A stretch of DNA of 64,000 nt from Planctomycetota bacterium. Its GTDB lineage: Bacteria; Planctomycetota; UBA1135; UBA2386. Of the stretch, positions 34,117 to 42,593 are shown in pieces; position 1 is the stretch's first letter; each line of letters begins with the position of its first letter. The position numbers and the translations under genes are program-made. The notes below the pieces were generated by a model, which saw nothing but the letters and a program-made list of their open reading frames with translations, was not told where the DNA came from and did no database searches. The stretch spans positions 62,001 through 126,000 of the forward strand of contig JAEUHR010000044.1 of assembly GCA_016794425.1 (NCBI GenBank). Reading direction: 5' to 3'.

Positions 34117-35472
34117 TTATCGAGCCGGGAGGACCCCACCTTGACGCCAGCGGTCGACAAGATCCCGCAACAGGAGCAGCGCGTCCGGACGCGCCATTGG
34201 CGTCGGCGCTTCGGCCGCAGCGTCGTGCACGGCACGCAGCAGTTCGCCGACCGCGGGACCGGGCGGCACACCCAATGCAAGCACGTCGGCACCGGTGACC
34301 AGCGGCGGCGGCAGCGGGGGCAGTTCGGCCAGCCAGGTGCGCGCCTGTTCGTAGACGTCGAGCTTGCCGTGGCTGCCGAGGCAGTCGGCGCGGTGGAACG
34401 CCAGGTGGGTCGGGAACAGCGGCGTGCGCAGCCACGCCTCGCGGCGCCGCGGCCGCATCTGCGGCAGGCTCGCGAAGCGGATGTGCTCGCGGCAGACCTC
34501 GATGACCCGTTCGCGCAGGTCGTTGCTGGCGTGCAGGCGGCGCAGCACCGCGTCGGCCATGCGTGCCGACAGCGTGTCGTGGCCGTCGAACCGGATCCGG
34601 TCCTCGGCCTGCCGCCAGGTCGGCGGCTTGCCGATGTCGTGCAGCACCGCGCTCCAGGCCAGCACGGGGTCGTCGGCCGGCACGTGGTCCAGCACCAGCG
34701 CCGTGTGCGTCAGCACGCAGCCCTCGGGGTGGTACTCCGGCGGCTGGGTCACCGCGTCCATCGCGGCCACCTCCGGCAGCACGATCGCGGCCAGGCCGAG
34801 GTCGACCGAGAGCCGCAGCGCCCGGCCGCGCCCCGGTCCGGTGAACGCCGCGGTCAGTTCGTCGAGCACGCGTTCGGCCGACAGGCGCCGCAGCCCCGGC
34901 GCCGCGGCCAGCAGCGCCGCGCTGGTCGCCGGTTCGACCGTGAGCCCGCAGCGCGCCGCGAACCGCACGGCGCGCAGCAGCCGCAGCGCGTCCTCGTCGA
35001 ACCGCACCGCCGGCACGCCGACGGTGCGCAGCACGCGTGCCTGCAGGTCCCGCAGCCCGCCGGTCGGATCCAGCACGGTGCTGCTGCCGACATCGAGGTA
35101 GAGCGCGTTGACCGTGAAGTCGCGCCGCAGCGCGTCCTCCGGCACCGACGTCGTGAACGCGATCGTGCGCGGGTGCCGGCCGTCCTGGTAGTCGGCCTCC
35201 CGGCGCAGCGTCGTCACGGTGACCGGCACCTGTTCGCCGGCCACGGCGACGACGCCGAACGCGGCGGCGCGCGCGTCGGCGTACGGCACGATCTGCTGCA
35301 CGACCGACGGCGGCAGGTCGGTCGCGACGTCGAAGTCGCGCGGCGGCATGCCGAGCAGCAGGTCTCGCACCGTACCGCCGACCAGCCACGCGCGGCCGTG
35401 CGGCGCCAGCCGGGCCAGCACGGCGTGCACGTCGGGCGGCAACGGCGGCGGCTCGATCCTGGCAACGTCCAT
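34117..35472 (-). CDS. CCA tRNA nucleotidyltransferase / poly(A) polymerase family (HD domain)
   Basis: 451 residues. Class II nucleotidyltransferase head: WLVGGTVRDLLLGMPPRDFDVATD supplies the metal-binding DxD, followed by RRDFTVNALYLD and RFDEDALRLLRAVRFAARCG. An HD-type motif VLHDIGKPPTW and a helical tail follow. It adds or repairs the tRNA 3' CCA, or adds A only in the poly(A) polymerase I branch. The tRNA in this window encodes CCA, so a repair or A-adding role is possible. A TATCGT -10 lies 8 nt before the ATG within the 23-bp gap shared with the divergent gene. Confidence 0.9.
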   Translation of the reverse strand: MDVARIEPPPLPPDVHAVLARLAPHGRAWLVGGTVRDLLLGMPPRDFDVATDLPPSVVQQIVPYADARAAAFGVVAVAGEQVPVTVTTLRREADYQDGRHPRTIAFTTSVPEDALRRDFTVNALYLDVGSSTVLDPTGGLRDLQARVLRTVGVPAVRFDEDALRLLRAVRFAARCGLTVEPATSAALLAAAPGLRRLSAERVLDELTAAFTGPGRGRALRLSVDLGLAAIVLPEVAAMDAVTQPPEYHPEGCVLTHTALVLDHVPADDPVLAWSAVLHDIGKPPTWRQAEDRIRFDGHDTLSARMADAVLRRLHASNDLRERVIEVCREHIRFASLPQMRPRRREAWLRTPLFPTHLAFHRADCLGSHGKLDVYEQARTWLAELPPLPPPLVTGADVLALGVPPGPAVGELLRAVHDAAAEAPTPMARPDALLLLRDLVDRWRQGGVLPAR

Positions 35473-35495
35473 CGCCGCGCACGATACTGCCGCCG
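35473..35495. promoter_or_regulatory. Symmetric bidirectional promoter
   Basis: The entire gap between two divergent ATGs is 23 bp. The core CACGATACTG serves both ways: minus-strand TATCGT (35486-35481) is 8 nt from the ATG at 35472, and plus-strand GATACT (35483-35488) is 7 nt from the ATG at 35496. Both transcripts would be leaderless. Confidence 0.6.
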
Positions 35496-36107
35496 ATGCA
35501 GAATTGGCGGCGGCGCGGCATCGGCACCCCGGCCGGCTGGTACACGCTGCTCGGCGTCGTGCTGCTCGGCGTCACGCAGTGGATCCCGTACGGCACCGCG
35601 CAGCGCACCGCGCGGCTCGAGCAGCGCGCCGACGAAATCGCGGCGCTGTTGCTCGAGGCCCTGCGGCCGAACCTCCGTCCACTCGGTCGCGACGACATGC
35701 CACACGTGTTGGCGACGTTCGCGGCGCTGGCCCTGCGCGACGGCGTGCACATCGGCGACCTCGAGACGGCCGAACCGCCGCCGGACGCGCTGCTGGCGCT
35801 GCGCAACAAGCACTACGCGTTCCACGTCGCGGTCTCGCCGCCGGCGCCGAACGCGACCGTCGCGCGCGGCACCGAATCGGCCTACGAAGTGCTCGCCTGG
35901 CCGCTCGAGGCGATCGGGCCGGGGCACTGCGCATTCTTCCACCCCGACGACGCCCAGCGGGCCTACACGCGCAACCTGAACGCCAGCTTCCGCGGCTTCG
36001 GCAAGCACCGGCCGTTGCCGGGCCGCAGCCACCGGCGCGAGACCACCGCGCTCGAAGTGACCTCGTTCTACCGCAGCTACGACGACGAACGCTGGCTCGT
36101 CTACTAG
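35496..36107 (+). CDS. Small single-pass membrane protein of unknown function
   Basis: 203 residues. A short basic N-terminus precedes one membrane segment (AGWYTLLGVVLLGVTQWIPYG), giving an inside-N orientation. A helical stretch and a conserved-looking core (NKHYAFHVAVSPPAPNATVARGTESAYEVLAWPLEAIGPGH) follow. The C-terminus is basic, then VTSFYRSYDDERWLVY. The PxxxAxxxAR-type core and trailing aromatic residues recall minor-pilin-like or secretion-associated planctomycetal proteins, but I cannot name a family. Divergent from the nucleotidyltransferase gene. Confidence 0.55.
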   Translation: MQNWRRRGIGTPAGWYTLLGVVLLGVTQWIPYGTAQRTARLEQRADEIAALLLEALRPNLRPLGRDDMPHVLATFAALALRDGVHIGDLETAEPPPDALLALRNKHYAFHVAVSPPAPNATVARGTESAYEVLAWPLEAIGPGHCAFFHPDDAQRAYTRNLNASFRGFGKHRPLPGRSHRRETTALEVTSFYRSYDDERWLVY

Positions 36108-36152
36108 CGGCGGGCGAGCGGGCGGCTCGACGGTGTGCCGCCGGCGGCGGCC

Positions 36153-38810
36153 TCAGCGCGGCCGCCGCGGCGGGGCCCCGGATCGGTCGTCGGCGGGCAG
36201 CCGGGTGCGCAACTCGCGCCATTGCTCCTGCAGGTCGCTGCGCCCGAGCCGGCGCAGCAGCACGTCCAGCAGCTCGAACGCGCGCGCGTCGCCCGGCAGC
36301 CGCCGCGCGCCGCGGGCGTCGCGCACCAGGGCCTGCAGGCTGGTGAGCACGGCCTCGGCCTCCTTGGCGGCGGCGTCGGGGCGCGCGGTGTCGAGCAGCA
36401 GCATCGCCAGCGCCGTGCGGGCAGCCAGCATCGGCAGCGCCTGCCGCAGCGAGTCGCGCTCGCTGGTCGGCGCCGGCGTCGCCAGCGCCGCGCGCAGTTC
36501 GAGTTCGGCCTCCTGCCGCAACGCCGCGGCATCGCCCGGGACCACGAGTGCCGCCGCGACCAGCCGCTGGCCGAGCGTGGCGCCGATGTTGGCGCGCAGC
36601 AGCCGGTACTCGAGCACCTGCGGCTGCTGCCGCACCAGCTCTTCGGCCAGCGTACGCGCCTCGCGCAGCCCTTCGAGCTGCTGCGGCGCGGCGCGCACCT
36701 CGCCGGGCCCGCGCCGCGCCTCGGCCCACAGCGCCTCGCAGAGTTCGTGCCGGTAGGTGTCGACCTCGGGGTGTTCGGCCACCAGCGTGCGCAGCGTCGC
36801 GAGCGCCGCGTCGCGCGCGGGCCGCCCGTCGCCGCCGGGCCGCCGCGCGGCCTCGAGCTGCAGCCGCGCCTGCAGCGCGCGGAACTCGGGGTTCTGCGGT
36901 TCGGCGGCCGTCAGTTCGGCAGCGATGCGCCGGGCGGTGTCGAGTTCGCTCTGCGCCTCGGAGCGCAACCGGTCCGGCGGCCGGCCGCCGGGGCCGCCGG
37001 GGCCGCCGCGCCGGCCGAGCAGGAACAGCGCCTGCGCCCGTTCGAACCGGATCGCCAGCGGATCGGCGGCGCTGTCCGGGCCGAGCAGGTCCAGCGCCTG
37101 CCGAAACCGCTGCGCCGCTTCGCCGCTGCGGCCGCGGCGCTGTTCGAGCTGGCCGAGGTCGACGTGCACGGCCACGACCTCGCGCCGCACGTCGCGCCCT
37201 TCGACCTGCAGGAGCCGCGACAGCGCCTGCAGGTAGCTGGCCGCCGCGGCGTCCAGGTCGCCGAGCCGCGCCTGGATCGCCGCCGTGCGCCGGTGCGCCC
37301 GCGCGGTCTCGAACCGCAGCGACTGGTCGTCCGCGTTCGCCGCGGCGAAGCGGTCGTAGAACGCCAGCATGCGCTGCAGCAGCGCCACGTCGCGCGGTTC
37401 GACCACGGTGCGCGCGACGACGGTCTGTTCGCCGGTGTCCGGATCCTCGTCGAGCACGAGCGCCCGGTCGCGCCCCACCAGCGCGTCGAACAGCTCGCCG
37501 AACGCGGTCAGCGTCAGCTGCAGGTTGGTCGCCACCAGTTCACCCTGCTTGGTGGCGCGCGCCGTCGCCTGCTGTTCGCGCGCCAGCGCATCGTCGGTCG
37601 TCACGTAGGCGATCCAGCCGGTCACGCCGGCGCCGACCACGGCCAGCAGCGTGCACGCCGACAGCAGCGCGACGGTGCGGTTGCGACGGCACCAGCGCCA
37701 CAGCAGCTGCGCCGCGTTGTGCCGGCGTGCGGCGATCGGCCGGTCGTCGAGGAACGCCTGCAGGTCGGCCTGCAGCGCCGCGGCATCGGCGTAGCGATCG
37801 CCCGGATCGCGCGCCATCGCGCGCTCGACGACCAGCGCCAGGTCGGTCGGCAGGTCCGGACAGGCCCGGCGCAGCGGTGTCGGCCGCAGCGACCGGATCT
37901 GCTCCATCAGTTCGCTGCGCGTGCGGCCGGCGAACGCCGCGCGCAGCACCAGCAGCTCGTACAGCGTGACACCGAGCGCATAGACCTCGCTGCGCACGTC
38001 GTACTGGCCGGCGAACTGCTCGGGCGCCATGTACTGCAGCGTGCCGAGCAGGTCGCTGGACTGCGTCAGCCCCTCGGCCTCGAGCGCCTTGGCCAGGCCG
38101 AAGTCGGTCACCCAGACGTGGTCGTCGTGTTCGAGCAGCAGGTTCGCCGGCTTCACGTCGCGGTGCAGCGTGCCCTGGCCGTGCGCGTAGTGCAGCGCGC
38201 TGGCGGCCTGCGCGCCGACGCGGGCCACGAACCGGGCGCGGTCGCGCCACGCGGCCGGATCCGCCGGCGGCGCACCAGCCATCGTGCGGCGCCAGTGGTC
38301 GAGGCTCTGGCCGCGGATGAACTGCATCGCGTACCAGTGGAAGCCGTCGCTGTGGCCGCTGCCGAACACCGGCACGATGTGGCTGTGGTGCAGCTGCGCC
38401 GCGACGCTGGCCTCGCGCTGGAAGCGCTGCAGCTGGTTGCCGGTCAGCAGCGACGCCTGCGGCAGCACCTTCAGCGCCACCTGGCGGCCGAGCGACTCCT
38501 GCACGGCTTCGAACACGACGCCCATGCCGCCGCGGCCGACCTCGCGCACGATCTTGAAGTCGCCGAGCCGTTCGAGCGGCGGCAGCGACAGCGGCCTCGT
38601 ACCGCTGCCGGTCGAGGTCTGTCGGTCGCGTTTGACCTGCTCGAGCGCGACCAGCATCGGCAGCAGTTCGCGCAGCTGCGCCGCGTGTTCGGAGTGTGCG
38701 GCGCAGAACGCCTCGACGTCGGCCGGTGCCCCGCCGCGGCAACGGGCCAGGAACTGCTCGACCAGCCGGTCGACCGGATCGGCCCCGCTGCCGTCGGCGG
38801 CGTCGGTCAC
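36153..38810 (-). CDS. Membrane-anchored Ser/Thr protein kinase with C-terminal repeat region
   Basis: 885 residues from GTG, coupled to the sigma-factor gene by GTGA. An N-terminal ~80-residue helical region precedes the kinase domain (residues ~83-345). This carries GRGGMGVV, VALK (Lys114), HRDVKPANLLL, DFGLAKA and GTLQYMAPEQF. A transmembrane segment (VALLSACTLLAVVGAGVTGWIAYV) follows. The remaining ~480 residues are Arg/Ala/Leu helices, probably TPR-like, on the far side of the membrane. ECF sigma/kinase pairing is characteristic of planctomycetes, so the kinase probably acts with or on the sigma factor or its regulon. Confidence 0.93.
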   Translation of the reverse strand: MTDAADGSGADPVDRLVEQFLARCRGGAPADVEAFCAAHSEHAAQLRELLPMLVALEQVKRDRQTSTGSGTRPLSLPPLERLGDFKIVREVGRGGMGVVFEAVQESLGRQVALKVLPQASLLTGNQLQRFQREASVAAQLHHSHIVPVFGSGHSDGFHWYAMQFIRGQSLDHWRRTMAGAPPADPAAWRDRARFVARVGAQAASALHYAHGQGTLHRDVKPANLLLEHDDHVWVTDFGLAKALEAEGLTQSSDLLGTLQYMAPEQFAGQYDVRSEVYALGVTLYELLVLRAAFAGRTRSELMEQIRSLRPTPLRRACPDLPTDLALVVERAMARDPGDRYADAAALQADLQAFLDDRPIAARRHNAAQLLWRWCRRNRTVALLSACTLLAVVGAGVTGWIAYVTTDDALAREQQATARATKQGELVATNLQLTLTAFGELFDALVGRDRALVLDEDPDTGEQTVVARTVVEPRDVALLQRMLAFYDRFAAANADDQSLRFETARAHRRTAAIQARLGDLDAAAASYLQALSRLLQVEGRDVRREVVAVHVDLGQLEQRRGRSGEAAQRFRQALDLLGPDSAADPLAIRFERAQALFLLGRRGGPGGPGGRPPDRLRSEAQSELDTARRIAAELTAAEPQNPEFRALQARLQLEAARRPGGDGRPARDAALATLRTLVAEHPEVDTYRHELCEALWAEARRGPGEVRAAPQQLEGLREARTLAEELVRQQPQVLEYRLLRANIGATLGQRLVAAALVVPGDAAALRQEAELELRAALATPAPTSERDSLRQALPMLAARTALAMLLLDTARPDAAAKEAEAVLTSLQALVRDARGARRLPGDARAFELLDVLLRRLGRSDLQEQWRELRTRLPADDRSGAPPRRPR

Positions 38811-39403
38811 GACGGCTCCAGCCCCTCGAGCAGACCCTTGAGCCGGCCGAGCGCACGCACGTAGCGGTTGCTGGCCGCGTTCTCCTGGATGCCCAGCACG
38901 GCGGCCGCCTCCTTGTTGGTCAGCTCCTCGAAGTGCCGCAGCAGCAGCACCTCGCGGTCGATCTCCTCCATGCTGTCGAGCGCCTGCTCGACGCGCTGCC
39001 GCAGTTCGTCGCGGATCGCCGCGTTGCTGGGCGAGGTCACGCTGGCGACGAAGAAGCGCGACATCGTGCCGCTGGCCGGCGGCTTGATCTCGCGGCCGGC
39101 GTTGCGCATCGCCGCGCCGACGTGCCGCCGGTGCACGTCGATCATGGTCTGCTGCGTGATCAGTCGGATCCAGACCAGGAACGGTTTGCTGTCGCCGCGG
39201 AACGCGCCGAGGCGCTTGCCGGCCTCGATGTAGGCCTCCTGCACCAGGTCCTCGGGATCGAACCGGCCGACCAGGCGCGGATCGAGCCGGAACTGCACCA
39301 TGCGCACCAGCCGCTCGCGGTGGCGCTCGAGCAGCGTCGCCAGCACCGAGTCGTCGCCGGCGCGCAGCCGTTGTTCGAGCAGGTCGTCGTCGTCGGCGTG
39401 CAT
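38807..39403 (-). CDS. ECF-type RNA polymerase sigma factor
   Basis: 198 residues. Region 2: PEDLVQEAYIEAGKRLGAFRG followed by PFLVWIRLITQQTMIDVHRRHVG. Region 4: LDSMEEIDREVLLLRHFEELTNKEAAAVLGIQENAASNRYVRALGRLKGLL, a helix-turn-helix. No anti-sigma gene is adjacent; the overlapping kinase gene takes that place. The ATG is preceded by TATCGT and 9 nt, with no Shine-Dalgarno. Confidence 0.93.
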   Translation of the reverse strand: MHADDDDLLEQRLRAGDDSVLATLLERHRERLVRMVQFRLDPRLVGRFDPEDLVQEAYIEAGKRLGAFRGDSKPFLVWIRLITQQTMIDVHRRHVGAAMRNAGREIKPPASGTMSRFFVASVTSPSNAAIRDELRQRVEQALDSMEEIDREVLLLRHFEELTNKEAAAVLGIQENAASNRYVRALGRLKGLLEGLEPS

Positions 39404-39412
39404 GTGGCGCGC

Positions 39413-39418
39413 ACGATA
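39413..39418 (-). promoter_or_regulatory. -10 element of the sigma/kinase operon
   Basis: Minus-strand TATCGT, 9 nt before the ATG at 39403; leaderless geometry. Confidence 0.4.
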
Positions 39419-39452
39419 GCGTCGGCCGTGCGGACTTGCGTGCTCCCGCCGG

Positions 39453-41078
39453 TCAGTCGTGGCGCAGCAGCTGGCCGAGCCGCGTCAGGAACGCACCGGC
39501 GTGCACGGGCTCGGCGCCGCGATCGAGCCGTTCGGCCGCGGCCGGCAACTGCAGCCGCAGTCGGGCCACCGCGGCGACCGGGTCCGTGTCCGCCACCACG
39601 ACGCGAAAGCGCCGCGGTGCCGTCGCCGCGGCCGCGACCGGCCGGCCCAGCGTGTCGAGCAGGTCGACGCCGTCGACCACGACCGCGGCGGCGGCCGCGC
39701 CAGCCGCGGCGGCGACCGCGGCGCCGCCTGCCACGAGGCGCACGCCGTGCAGCTCGGCATCGGCCCGCACGCGGTGCCGGCCGTCGTCGTCGAGCCAGTC
39801 GAGCACATCGAGCCCCGGCCCGGCCAGCGCGTCGGCGCCGTGCGACCAGCAGAGCCGGATCGCCGTGCGCAGCTGCGCCGCCGGCCAGCGCGCGGCCGGC
39901 GGCAGTTCGACGGTGCCGCCCGCGATCGGCCGCACGCGCACCCAGCGTCCGCGGCGGCAGCGCGGTTCCGCCACCGAGTGCAGCGCCTGCCAGGCGGCCG
40001 CCGCACCGCGCAGCAGACCTTCGGCGTCGCGCCCGCGCACGCGCAGCACGTCGGTGACCGCGAGCTCGAACGACGCGGCGAGCGTCGGCACGTGTTCGAA
40101 CACCAGGTCGCCGCTGCGCGGCACCGCCGCGCGCACGAGGCCGGGCCGCACCGGCAACGCCGGCGGCCAGGCTTCGAGCAGCACGCGCGCCGGCGCGTGC
40201 GCGAGCCCGTCGGCGATGCAGCGGGCGCCCTTGCCGAGCCGGAACTCGCCGTCGTGCAGCACCACCGCGTCGGCGGCCGGGATCAGCGGCGGCAGTGCGG
40301 CGACACCGCGGCGCTGCTGCCGCTGGTCCTGCGCGAACAGCCAGTCCAGGGCGCCGCCGCTGCCGTAGGCCGTGGTCCACGCGTCGTGGCCGACGCCGTC
40401 GAGTTCGTGGTAGTGCACCGGCGCCCCGAGCGCGCGCAGCGCGGCGACCATCGCGCGCGAGCGCTGCACCGGCACCACCGGGTCGGCGGCACCGTGGAAC
40501 ACCGTCGTCGGCAGGCCGAGCAGCCGCGTGGCCTCGTTCGGGTCGCCGCCGCCGCAAACGGCCAGCAGCGCCGCGAAGCGTTCCGGCGCGCGCATCGCCA
40601 GCTCGAACGCGCCGAAGCCCCCCATCGACAGGCCGGTCAGGTAGACGCGCGCGCGATCGACGCCGGGCTCGGCCAGCACGCGGTCCAGCGCCAACAGCAC
40701 CGCGCGCAGCGCGCGCGTCGGCTGCGGCGGCATCGCCGGCGACACGGTGCCGGTCCACGGCACCGCCGACCACTGCTCGTCGGCCGGGCACTGCAGCGCC
40801 AGCACCCAGCACGGGTGGTCTTCGCGGTGCACCGGTTCGGCGAGCCGCAGCGGCAGCCAGCGCAGGTGGCGCGTGCCGTCGTCGCCGCGCTCGCCGGCGC
40901 CGTGCAGGAACACCACCAGCGGCTGCGGCGTGTCACGCCAGCGCGGTTCGGGTGCCAGCAGCCGGTAGCCGTAGTCCTGCCCGTCGACGGTGACCTGCTC
41001 GGCCGTGAACGCCGGCGTGGGCTCCGCCTGGGCCGGCAGGGCAGCGAACACGAGCATGGCGGCGGCAGCGCGGAGCAC
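39453..41078 (-). CDS. Secreted alpha/beta hydrolase (esterase/depolymerase-like)
   Basis: 541 residues from GTG; signal peptide VLRAAAAMLVFAALPAQA. The hydrolase core has LVVFLHGAGERGDDG (oxyanion region), nucleophile motif GLSMGGFG, VFHGAADPVVPVQRS with the catalytic Asp, and DGVGHDAW with the His. This matches the prolyl-oligopeptidase/PHB-depolymerase-like esterases. The C-terminal ~270 residues are a separate beta-rich, Ala/Arg-rich region without a recognised domain. The TAG stop of aroDE, 7 nt upstream of the start, begins TAGACC, a -10-like hexamer. Confidence 0.82.
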   Translation of the reverse strand: MLRAAAAMLVFAALPAQAEPTPAFTAEQVTVDGQDYGYRLLAPEPRWRDTPQPLVVFLHGAGERGDDGTRHLRWLPLRLAEPVHREDHPCWVLALQCPADEQWSAVPWTGTVSPAMPPQPTRALRAVLLALDRVLAEPGVDRARVYLTGLSMGGFGAFELAMRAPERFAALLAVCGGGDPNEATRLLGLPTTVFHGAADPVVPVQRSRAMVAALRALGAPVHYHELDGVGHDAWTTAYGSGGALDWLFAQDQRQQRRGVAALPPLIPAADAVVLHDGEFRLGKGARCIADGLAHAPARVLLEAWPPALPVRPGLVRAAVPRSGDLVFEHVPTLAASFELAVTDVLRVRGRDAEGLLRGAAAAWQALHSVAEPRCRRGRWVRVRPIAGGTVELPPAARWPAAQLRTAIRLCWSHGADALAGPGLDVLDWLDDDGRHRVRADAELHGVRLVAGGAAVAAAAGAAAAAVVVDGVDLLDTLGRPVAAAATAPRRFRVVVADTDPVAAVARLRLQLPAAAERLDRGAEPVHAGAFLTRLGQLLRHD

Positions 41079-41085
41079 GTGCTCC

Positions 41086-41091
41086 GGTCTA
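41086..41091 (-). promoter_or_regulatory. -10-like element overlapping the aroDE stop codon
   Basis: Minus-strand TAGACC (41091-41086) begins with the TAG stop of the upstream gene and ends 7 nt before the GTG at 41078. Confidence 0.3.
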
Positions 41092-42591
41092 CGCGAGCGG
41101 CGCGGCCGGTGCAACGCCGCTGCCGGCAAGGAAGCCGCGCAACGTGTCGACTTCGAGCGCCCCGCCGGTGAACCACCGCACTTGTGCGGCGGCCTGCGCG
41201 AGGAACATCTCGACGCCGGCGACGGTGCGCGCACCGGCAGCCTGCGCGTCGCGCAACAGCCGCGTCAGGCGCGGCTGGTAGACCATGTCGAGCACGATCG
41301 TACCGGCCACCGGTGTCCAGTCGGGCACCAGCCGTTCCTCGGGGTCGCGGTCGATGCTGCCGACCGGCGTCGCGTGCACGACCACGGCCGGCCGCAGTTC
41401 GTCGAGCACCCGCGCCGCGAGGCCGCCGAGCTGCAGCCCGTGCGCCTTCGCGAACGCCCGCGCCGGTTCCAGCGAGCGACCGAGCAGCGTCACCTCGAAC
41501 CCCATGCGCAGCAGCGCCCAGGCGCCGGCGCGCGCGGCGCCGCCGGTGCCGAGCACCACCGCCGGTCGGCCTTCGCCGTCACCGGTCCCGGCCCGCCGCA
41601 GCGCCTGTTCGACGCCGGCGACGTCGGTGTTGTAGCCGATGCGCTCGCCGCCGGGGCCGACCACGATCGTGTTGACGACGCCGATCGCCGCCGCCGCTTC
41701 GTCGAGCTGGTCGCAGTGCGGCGCCAACACCCCCTTGAACGGCGCCGTGACCGACAGACCGCGCAGCTGCGGCCGCAGCAGCATCGCCAGCACCGCGTCG
41801 GGCCGCGAGGTCTCGAACGGCAGGTAGACCGCGTCGACGCCGAGCCGCCGGCAGGCCCGGTTGTGCAGCCATGGGCCGAGCGACGACAGCGCCGGGTTGC
41901 CGAGCAGGCCGAGCCACGCGGTGCCGCGGTTCAGTTCCTTCGCGCGGTAGAGCCCGGCCAGCAGGCCGACGGGAATCTGCCCCGGCGCGGTCTCGGCGCC
42001 GGCCTCGAGCGCGCCGTAGACCAGCGGTGCGCCGAGCGCACACGCCAGCAGCCGCACCGGCCACGCCGTGCGCCCCATCGCGAACGCGACGGTCGGCCGC
42101 GCCTCCTGGTCGGTCTGCGCCAGCAGGTCCAGCACCGGCGCCGCGTCGGCGAGGTCGTGCGAGGTCACGACGACCTTGGCGATCGTGCCGGGCCGGCCCA
42201 GCAGCCGGTCGCGGATCTCCGCCAGTTCCTTCGGCACGCCGGTGAAGCTGTGGAACGAACGGATCGACAGCCGCAGCCGGTGCCGCGGCGGCGGCGCCCA
42301 GGTCTCCCAGCCCTCGAGGTCGATGCCCTGCGCGCCCGCGTTCAGCGCGTGCTGCAGCAGGTCGCGCCGTTCCGCCAGCGTGCCGCGGAACGCGCCGCCG
42401 TCGTCGGGCGTGCGGCACGCGACCAGCACCGGCAGGCGGCTCTGCGCGATCGCCGGCGCGAGGTCGGCGCCGGCGGGCCAGCGATCGAGCCGCAGTTCGA
42501 GCCAGTCGGCCCCGGCCATCGCCGCGCGCGCGGCGGCGCGCGACACCTGCTGCGGCGACTCGGCGAACACGCTGGCGACGATCTGCGCCAT
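41089..42591 (-). CDS. aroDE: Bifunctional 3-dehydroquinate dehydratase / shikimate dehydrogenase
   Basis: 500 residues catalysing steps 3 and 4 of the shikimate pathway. Residues 1 to ~222 are a type I dehydroquinase: LELRLD, RSFHSF with the catalytic His (~114), IAKVVVTS with the Schiff-base Lys (139) and the closing ETAPGQIPV. Residues ~224-500 are AroE: LGLLGNPALSSLGPWLHN, LSVTAPFKG with the catalytic Lys, GYNTDVAG, and the NADP motif VLGTGGAARAGAWAL. The order matches the fused plant enzyme. It starts 2 nt after the DUF2520 gene. Confidence 0.93.
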   Translation of the reverse strand: MAQIVASVFAESPQQVSRAAARAAMAGADWLELRLDRWPAGADLAPAIAQSRLPVLVACRTPDDGGAFRGTLAERRDLLQHALNAGAQGIDLEGWETWAPPPRHRLRLSIRSFHSFTGVPKELAEIRDRLLGRPGTIAKVVVTSHDLADAAPVLDLLAQTDQEARPTVAFAMGRTAWPVRLLACALGAPLVYGALEAGAETAPGQIPVGLLAGLYRAKELNRGTAWLGLLGNPALSSLGPWLHNRACRRLGVDAVYLPFETSRPDAVLAMLLRPQLRGLSVTAPFKGVLAPHCDQLDEAAAAIGVVNTIVVGPGGERIGYNTDVAGVEQALRRAGTGDGEGRPAVVLGTGGAARAGAWALLRMGFEVTLLGRSLEPARAFAKAHGLQLGGLAARVLDELRPAVVVHATPVGSIDRDPEERLVPDWTPVAGTIVLDMVYQPRLTRLLRDAQAAGARTVAGVEMFLAQAAAQVRWFTGGALEVDTLRGFLAGSGVAPAAPLA

Positions 42592-42593
42592 CG

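Noticed and set aside
38860..39400. Possible anti-sigma factor gene near the ECF sigma gene
   Set aside because: The only same-strand neighbour overlapping the sigma gene is the kinase; no small membrane protein with a zinc-binding anti-sigma motif is present.
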